DNA from: Bacillota bacterium
GTDB lineage: Bacteria; Bacillota_A; Clostridia; Lachnospirales; Lachnospiraceae
Direction of reading: 5' to 3'
DNA: 64,000 bases
Assembly: GCA_023407175.1 (NCBI GenBank)
Contig: JAEYMU010000053.1
Coordinates: forward strand, 558,001 to 622,000
How positions within the stretch are numbered: position 1 is the stretch's first letter; every line of letters starts with the position of its first letter. Both the position numbers and the translations under genes were made by a program. Positions 59,598-64,000 of the stretch are shown here, in pieces. A model generated the notes under the pieces. It had not been told where the DNA came from and ran no database searches. It saw only the letters and a list, made by a program, of their open reading frames with translations.

Positions 59598-61202
59598 TTA
59601 TCTTTTCTTTTGATTCAGCCTTTTGAAATTTGCTTTATTATTTTTATATAATGCCTTGAACACGTTAAAATAATCATCATAAGCCTTCTTATTGTTCTGG
59701 TTGGGAAAATAGTGTTTACTTACCGCGACCAGCTTTTTTGCCTCGGATAGATTCTCCGTGATGCCAAGTCCCACCGCCGCAACCAGAGCAGCTCCGACGG
59801 CTCCCACATTCTGCGGCTTATCCACTGTCTCTATCTCCCTACCCAGCATATCCGAAAGGAGCTGACAGGTAAGAGGTGCAAGAGCTCCCCCTCCGACAAA
59901 ACGGATTACCGGGGAGGTTTTTACCTTCTTTTCCGAAGCCTCCAGCTGCCACCGCAAATGATAACAAATCCCTTCCAGCACAGCATGAATCAGTTCTGTC
60001 TTACCTGTCTCAAGACTGATATTAAAGAACATGCCCCTTGCATTAGAGTCCTCAAAGGGACAGCGGTTTCCGTGCAGCCAGGGGGTGAAGATCACTCCGT
60101 TGCTGCCGGCCGGAACGTCCTTAACCGCATACATCATATAATCATACAGGCTCTTATAAATTGCTTCCTGTGAAGAGGCTACATGCTTTTTCTCAAGATA
60201 AATATCAATTTCGTCCAGAGCCAGATGATCCTTGACCCATTCCAGGCATTTACCGGCAGTCTCAAGTTCTGCAAAATAATTAAAGTATCTCTTATCCGCA
60301 CCCACAATCGCCGCAATCATAGAGGATACATCCACCATCTGCTTATCCACGACGGTTGACACCCAGCCTGAGGTTCCGCAGTAGATGTGGGTATCACTGA
60401 TTTCCACAGCTCCCGCACCGACTCCAATCAGGGATGCGTCTCCCCCACCGCCGAATACCGGAGTTCCCTCCTTCAGATGAAGCTTCTCTGCCGCCTCCTT
60501 TGTTATGGCTCCTGCCATGCCGGAGCAGGGTAAAATATCGGGCAAATGCTCCATATGTACACCCAACATACGGCAGATGTCCTTACTAAAGCCCTCTTTC
60601 CCCTTACGCTTATCATAAAGCAGGGTTGCAAAGGCACTGTCCGGCGTCATAATGAATTCGCCTGTGCACCGGCAGATCAGATATTCCTTCACATCAAGCC
60701 ATTTGTATACTCTTTTAAAAACCTCCGGTTCATCATGCTCCACCCATTTATATTTCCAGACAGGGTCCTTTACGCTGGCAGCTACAGCACCGGTTATGGC
60801 AAGGGATTTTAACAGCTTAAATACATTAACCCCCGCGATCAGCGGCCCCTGTGCCATGCCCTTGCGCAGCTCCTCACCGGCTCGCTGGTCCATATAATTC
60901 ATTGCCCTGCGTACCGGTTTTCCTTCCCGGTCCACCAGCACCAAACCCTGCATCTGTGAACAAAAGGATATTCCCTTAATTGTGTCAGCATCAATATTAT
61001 TTTCTTCCAGTACCTTACGGGTAGTGCTGCACATCGCATCCCACCACTGGTCAGGCTCCTGCTCGGCTCCTCCATTCTCAAGAACATACAACTCATAGCC
61101 TGCAGTTGCCGAAGCAATCAGTGTAATCCGGTCTGATATCTCGAAAATACAAGTTTTAATACCTGTCGTACCCACATCATAAGCAATCACTCTAACGGAC
61201 AT
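59598..61202 (-). CDS. FGGY-family sugar kinase (xylulokinase/gluconokinase-like)
   Basis: 534 residues, two actin-like lobes. N-terminal IAYDVGTTGIKTCIFEIS phosphate-1 motif, AMNYMDQRAGEELRKG, and the C-terminal RFVGGGALAPLTCQLLSDMLGREIETVDKPQNVGAVGAALVAA signature. It phosphorylates a sugar or sugar acid. The exact substrate is not set by motif. It sits next to TetR, a GSA-type aminotransferase and a class II aldolase, suggesting a sugar-catabolic group. GGAGG precedes the ATG. Confidence 0.85.
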   Translation of the reverse strand: MSVRVIAYDVGTTGIKTCIFEISDRITLIASATAGYELYVLENGGAEQEPDQWWDAMCSTTRKVLEENNIDADTIKGISFCSQMQGLVLVDREGKPVRRAMNYMDQRAGEELRKGMAQGPLIAGVNVFKLLKSLAITGAVAASVKDPVWKYKWVEHDEPEVFKRVYKWLDVKEYLICRCTGEFIMTPDSAFATLLYDKRKGKEGFSKDICRMLGVHMEHLPDILPCSGMAGAITKEAAEKLHLKEGTPVFGGGGDASLIGVGAGAVEISDTHIYCGTSGWVSTVVDKQMVDVSSMIAAIVGADKRYFNYFAELETAGKCLEWVKDHLALDEIDIYLEKKHVASSQEAIYKSLYDYMMYAVKDVPAGSNGVIFTPWLHGNRCPFEDSNARGMFFNISLETGKTELIHAVLEGICYHLRWQLEASEKKVKTSPVIRFVGGGALAPLTCQLLSDMLGREIETVDKPQNVGAVGAALVAAVGLGITENLSEAKKLVAVSKHYFPNQNNKKAYDDYFNVFKALYKNNKANFKRLNQKKR

Positions 61203-61314
61203 GTCTACCCCTCCATCCTTTATGGAGACTCCCGTAAGGCCCTCTTTTATGAGAGTACTCCTTTTCTATCTATCACCCCTGCTGCCATTCGTGTACTGTC
61301 GGATTTATCCTTCG

Positions 61315-61989
61315 CTAAATTTTACCGAGGGTTTCGCCACCACGCAGGAAAGCGCCTCTGATGAATTTCATCAATTGCTGCGCCAGTTTGTCATCTTCCT
61401 CCAACACGTCCGCCCCGATATATATTTTCATCCGTTCCTTATAGTATTCACAGGCATAGGAAAATTGCAGCATAATGAACAGATTGTCCAGAAAAAATGC
61501 GAAATAGCCCGGCTCTATATCCTTGTCCGCTTCCCCCTTCTCCTGTGCTTCCCGGATATAGGAGGCATAAAGCCCGGCAGTTGCATTCTCCATATCGGAC
61601 ACAATTTTCCATACCAGACTGGAGCGGCTCTCTGTTGCCATCTCATTGTAAAGCTTGGTCAGGTGCTCATTCTCACGGGAGTATTTTTGAATAGCCCTGA
61701 TGATCTTTTCAATCCGAAGATCGAAGGGTTCGTCTCCGGCGATAATACCTGCCAGTATCTCCTTCAGGGTTTCTACTCCATAGTGGATTATGGTAAGAAA
61801 AAGATCCTCTTTATTTTCAAAATATTTATAAATGGAGCCAACACTGATACCCGCCTCATTTGCTATACTGTTTATATTTGCACTTTCAAAGCCATGCTCC
61901 GCAAATTCGACGATTGCCACATCCAAAATCCGGCTTCTTTTTTCCTCTGATACCTTCTTGAAGGCTTCCTTAAAATAATCTGTTTTCAT
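61315..61989 (-). CDS. TetR-family transcriptional repressor
   Basis: 224 residues from the ATG at 61989. HTH: KRSRILDVAIVEFAEHGFESANINSIANEAGISVGSIYKYFENKEDLFL (about 17-64). C-terminal helical ligand domain. It is transcribed divergently from the aminotransferase; TGANTGA-N4-TCANTCA operators overlap both promoters (62082-62099, 62210-62227). A perfect 10-bp stem hairpin (62042-62064) lies in its 5' UTR. The longer frame to 62100 starts in the operator and is rejected. Confidence 0.85.
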   Translation of the reverse strand: MKTDYFKEAFKKVSEEKRSRILDVAIVEFAEHGFESANINSIANEAGISVGSIYKYFENKEDLFLTIIHYGVETLKEILAGIIAGDEPFDLRIEKIIRAIQKYSRENEHLTKLYNEMATESRSSLVWKIVSDMENATAGLYASYIREAQEKGEADKDIEPGYFAFFLDNLFIMLQFSYACEYYKERMKIYIGADVLEEDDKLAQQLMKFIRGAFLRGGETLGKI

Positions 61990-62041
61990 TTTTACGCCCT
62001 TCCTCATATCACAAGCCTGCTTATGATATGCACCAATAAAT

Positions 62042-62064
62042 AGTTTGAAAGTACCTTTCAAACT
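62042..62064. repeat. Short GTTTGAAAG hairpin
   Basis: AGTTTGAAAG-TAC-CTTTCAAACT, perfect 10-bp arms. A related hairpin, GTTTGAAAGTA/TACTTTCAAAC, is in the ileS leader (11278-11304). Confidence 0.6.
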
Positions 62065-62081
62065 TTCTCCTTCCGCATTGG

Positions 62082-62099
62082 TGAATGAATATTCACTCA
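62082..62099. promoter_or_regulatory. TetR operator, tetR side
   Basis: TGAATGAATATTCACTCA, an 18-bp near-palindrome fitting TGANTGA-N4-TCANTCA, located in the tetR promoter region. Confidence 0.7.
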
Positions 62100-62174
62100 T
62101 ATTTTATCATACGCACAGGTTTTTTCAATATAAAATTGTAAAAATATTTCTTAATTACAATTTTCAAGAAAGAA

Positions 62175-62227
62175 TTGACATTTCCCGGTAGTATGTATAT
62201 ACTGATAATGAGTGAATGCTCATTCAC
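62175..62227 (+). promoter_or_regulatory. Promoter plus TetR operator of the aminotransferase gene
   Basis: TTGACA (62175-62180), 17-bp spacer, TATACT (62198-62203), then TGAGTGAATGCTCATTCA (within 62209-62226), fitting TGANTGA-N4-TCANTCA. The operator lies on the transcript start, so the TetR protein would block initiation. Confidence 0.75.
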
Positions 62228-62293
62228 CGATTATATTTTATGGAAAGTCATATGAACCGGAGAGAACGGTTTTATATGAAGATAGGAGGGGCA

Positions 62294-63769
62294 ATGGATA
62301 ACCGATTTGCAATTTCAGAATATCCCAATTGTGATACTGTCACAAAACAACTGGATGAGTTAATTCAAAAGCCGATTTACACAATAAAACCTGAGGCTTT
62401 GAAAAATTATGTGGACGAATACTACGGCAAGAAATGTGTTAAGTCCAAGGCTATCATCGATGATGCAAAGGAGCTGATTCCGGGAGGAGTGCAGCACAAT
62501 CTGGCGTTTAACCATCCCTTCCCCCTTGTATTTACAAAGGCTGACGGTGCTTACCTTTATGACATCGACGGCAACCAGTATTACGATTTCCTTCAAGCCG
62601 GAGGTCCTACTGTGCTTGGGAGTAATCCTGAAACAGTCCGCAGCAAGGTAATCGAGCTGTTAAATGACTGCGGCCCCTCCACCGGCTTATTCCATGAATT
62701 TGAATATAAACTGGCTAAGAAAATATCCGATAGTATTGCTTCCGTAGAAATGTTTCGTATGCTTGGCTCAGGTACCGAGGCCTGTATGGCGGCTATCCGT
62801 GTAGCGCGTCTTGCTACGAAGAAGAAATATATTATTAAAATGGGCGGTGCCTATCATGGCTGGAGCGACCAGCTTGCTTACGGCATCCGAATTCCGGGTT
62901 CCAAATGGACACAGGCTCATGGGGTTCCCCACTTCTGCTTTAAGAAGACACAGGAATTCTTTCCAAATGACCTGCACGACCTGGAACGCAAATTGAGGCG
63001 TAATAAACTCCATGGCGGTACTGCTGCCGTTATGCTGGAGCCTCTCGGACCGGAGAGCGGAACCCGTCCGGTTGATAAGGATTTTTGTAAGGGAGTTGAA
63101 AGGCTTTGCCATAAATACGGTGCTTTACTTATCTTTGATGAGGTTGTAACCGCTTTCCGTGTCGGTATGGCAGGTGCGCAGGGATATTTTGGTGTCACTC
63201 CCGATCTTACGGTATTCGGTAAGGTAGTTGCCGGAGGTTATCCGGGCGCAGGCGGCCTCGGCGGTAAAAAGGAATATATGAAATATCTTGCTGCAGGCAT
63301 CCAGACCGGAGATAAGCACAAGAAGGCTTTGATCGGAGGCACTATGGCCGCCAATCCCTTAAGCTGTGTTGCCGGCTACTATACCCTGGAAGAAATTGAG
63401 AAGACCAATGCCGCCCAAAGGGCCGGACAGATGGGTGACAAGCTGACCAAGGGCCTGCAGGAATTGATTAAGAAATATAATCTACCCTTCGTTGCCTTTA
63501 ATCAGGGCTCTATCTGCCACCTGGAAACTGTGGGCACCATGCACTATTCCATCAACTGGAAGAAGCCCTGGCAGATACCCGCAGTACTTAATGCAACCTC
63601 AGTGCGCAAGAAGGAGATGGAGCATATGGGTGCCGCCTATATGGCAGAGGGTATTGTAACCCTGGCTGGCAGCAGGCTCTATACCAGCGCCGCCTATACC
63701 GATGAAATGATTGCGGATGCTCTGGCAAAATTTGAACGCGTATTTGCTAATGTGGCTGTGACTTTATGA
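62294..63769 (+). CDS. Class III aminotransferase, glutamate-1-semialdehyde aminotransferase-like
   Basis: 491 residues from the ATG after GGAGG (62285). AKELIPGGVQHNLAFNHPFPLVFTKADGAYLYDIDGNQYYDFLQAGGPTVLGSNP is the GSA-aminotransferase start pattern. LIFDEVVTAFRVGMAGAQGYFGVTPDLTVFGKVVAGGYPGAGGLGG contains the PLP aspartate and the Lys region. GSA-AT enzymes in heme synthesis are near 430 residues; the longer N terminus and neighbours suggest a catabolic or special transaminase. Its promoter carries a TetR operator. A class II aldolase starts 150 bp downstream. Confidence 0.85.
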   Translation: MDNRFAISEYPNCDTVTKQLDELIQKPIYTIKPEALKNYVDEYYGKKCVKSKAIIDDAKELIPGGVQHNLAFNHPFPLVFTKADGAYLYDIDGNQYYDFLQAGGPTVLGSNPETVRSKVIELLNDCGPSTGLFHEFEYKLAKKISDSIASVEMFRMLGSGTEACMAAIRVARLATKKKYIIKMGGAYHGWSDQLAYGIRIPGSKWTQAHGVPHFCFKKTQEFFPNDLHDLERKLRRNKLHGGTAAVMLEPLGPESGTRPVDKDFCKGVERLCHKYGALLIFDEVVTAFRVGMAGAQGYFGVTPDLTVFGKVVAGGYPGAGGLGGKKEYMKYLAAGIQTGDKHKKALIGGTMAANPLSCVAGYYTLEEIEKTNAAQRAGQMGDKLTKGLQELIKKYNLPFVAFNQGSICHLETVGTMHYSINWKKPWQIPAVLNATSVRKKEMEHMGAAYMAEGIVTLAGSRLYTSAAYTDEMIADALAKFERVFANVAVTL

Positions 63770-63817
63770 AGCCCGCATAAGCTCCATTCATAACAAAAAC
63801 TTATAACGAAAAGCAAC

Positions 63818-63855
63818 GGGGCTGTGGTAGATCATGCATAAGATTACACAGCCCC
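63818..63855 (+). terminator. Terminator-like hairpin after the aminotransferase gene
   Basis: GGGGCTGTG and CACAGCCCC, 20-nt loop, followed by ATATTT. The aldolase begins 67 bp later, so read-through may still occur. Confidence 0.55.
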
Positions 63856-63921
63856 ATATTTGCAGTGCAAATCACTTTCACAATATTTTGTGCCGTCAAG
63901 GGCGGCGGAATGAGAGGTAGT

Positions 63922-64000
63922 ATGACAGTAAAGGAAGCTAAGGAAGTTGTAGTCCTTGCCGGACGAAAACTGGTGGAGTCCGGCCTGATTGCCCGTACCT
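63922..64000 (+). CDS. Class II aldolase/adducin family protein (partial, start only)
   Basis: ATG at 63922 with GAGGTAGT upstream; runs off the window end. The visible residues MTVKEAKEVVVLAGRKLVESGLIART match the N terminus of class II aldolase/adducin enzymes (fuculose- or ribulose-phosphate aldolase type). It would cleave or rearrange a sugar phosphate, fitting the nearby FGGY kinase and aminotransferase. Too short to appear as a sizable frame in the window. Confidence 0.7.
   Translation, partial: MTVKEAKEVVVLAGRKLVESGLIART

Noticed and set aside
61990..62100. Extended TetR start at 62100
   Set aside because: It begins in the operator and includes the hairpin. The ATG at 61989 gives the normal TetR N terminus.
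1..64000. CRISPR arrays, tRNA or rRNA genes, prophage
   Set aside because: No regularly spaced repeats, cloverleaf sequences, rRNA segments or phage structural genes were seen. The short phased repeats at 5244 have only four copies without spacers.

Overview
The window looks like a chromosomal segment of an anaerobic, spore-forming Clostridia (Lachnospiraceae-like) bacterium. Supporting evidence: moderate-to-low GC, strong GGAGG ribosome binding sites, two T-box leaders, a GlgC/GlgD glycogen operon, CotF-like spore coat proteins, spore photoproduct lyase, [FeFe]-hydrogenase maturases HydE and HydG, and MGT, WYL, PadR and MarR families typical of that group. The assignment rests on gene content and protein resemblance read by eye, not on a database search.

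Layout. 0-10.6 kb: an ArsA/Get3-like ATPase with its MarR regulator, a run of small regulators (CD3324-type HTH, WYL, membrane LuxR, AraC fusion, XRE), a GNAT enzyme, two surface peptidases, and two small spore-coat-type proteins. 10.7-26.6 kb: a T-box-controlled isoleucyl-tRNA synthetase with an atypical HIGH motif, a flavin reductase, a YyaL-type thioredoxin-domain protein, a PadR/macrolide-type glycosyltransferase pair, a MarR regulator, a MutS2-like ATPase behind a long attenuator-type leader, and a MetRS-like protein behind a second T-box whose specifier reads CAG (Gln) rather than ATG. 26.6-35.1 kb: thioesterase, MgtC-like protein, and a LacI-regulated sugar ABC importer with a DUF1861 protein and a secreted phosphodiesterase. 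35.3-43.8 kb: a coat protein, a DUF2000 protein, and the operon glgB-glgC-glgD-glgA-glgA, which carries two different glycogen synthases. 44-64 kb: splB, a WG-repeat protein, hydG and hydE, membrane proteins, a class D sortase with its LPXTG substrate, a GerMN lipoprotein, metF, an aldehyde dehydrogenase, an FGGY kinase, a TetR regulator, a GSA-type aminotransferase, and the start of a class II aldolase.

How the parts work together. The glg operon makes ADP-glucose (GlgC/GlgD), polymerises it (two GlgA) and branches it (GlgB). HydG and HydE build the hydrogenase H-cluster. The sugar ABC system, its LacI regulator and the secreted enzyme share operator-like sites. The TetR regulator and the aminotransferase are divergent and share an 18-bp operator, with the aldolase downstream and the FGGY kinase beside them.

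Most notable signals. First, a 149-bp palindromic mobile element (MITE-like) is present twice with 15-bp terminal inverted repeats; one copy is flanked by a 12-bp target duplication and the other lies between the ileS T-box and its gene. Second, the 10.7-26.6 kb stretch concentrates translation-related genes under RNA-based control, including two class I synthetase-like proteins with altered signature motifs and a MutS2-like protein behind a uORF/terminator leader. Third, there are several smaller hairpin elements and a structured leader of unknown class before hydE.
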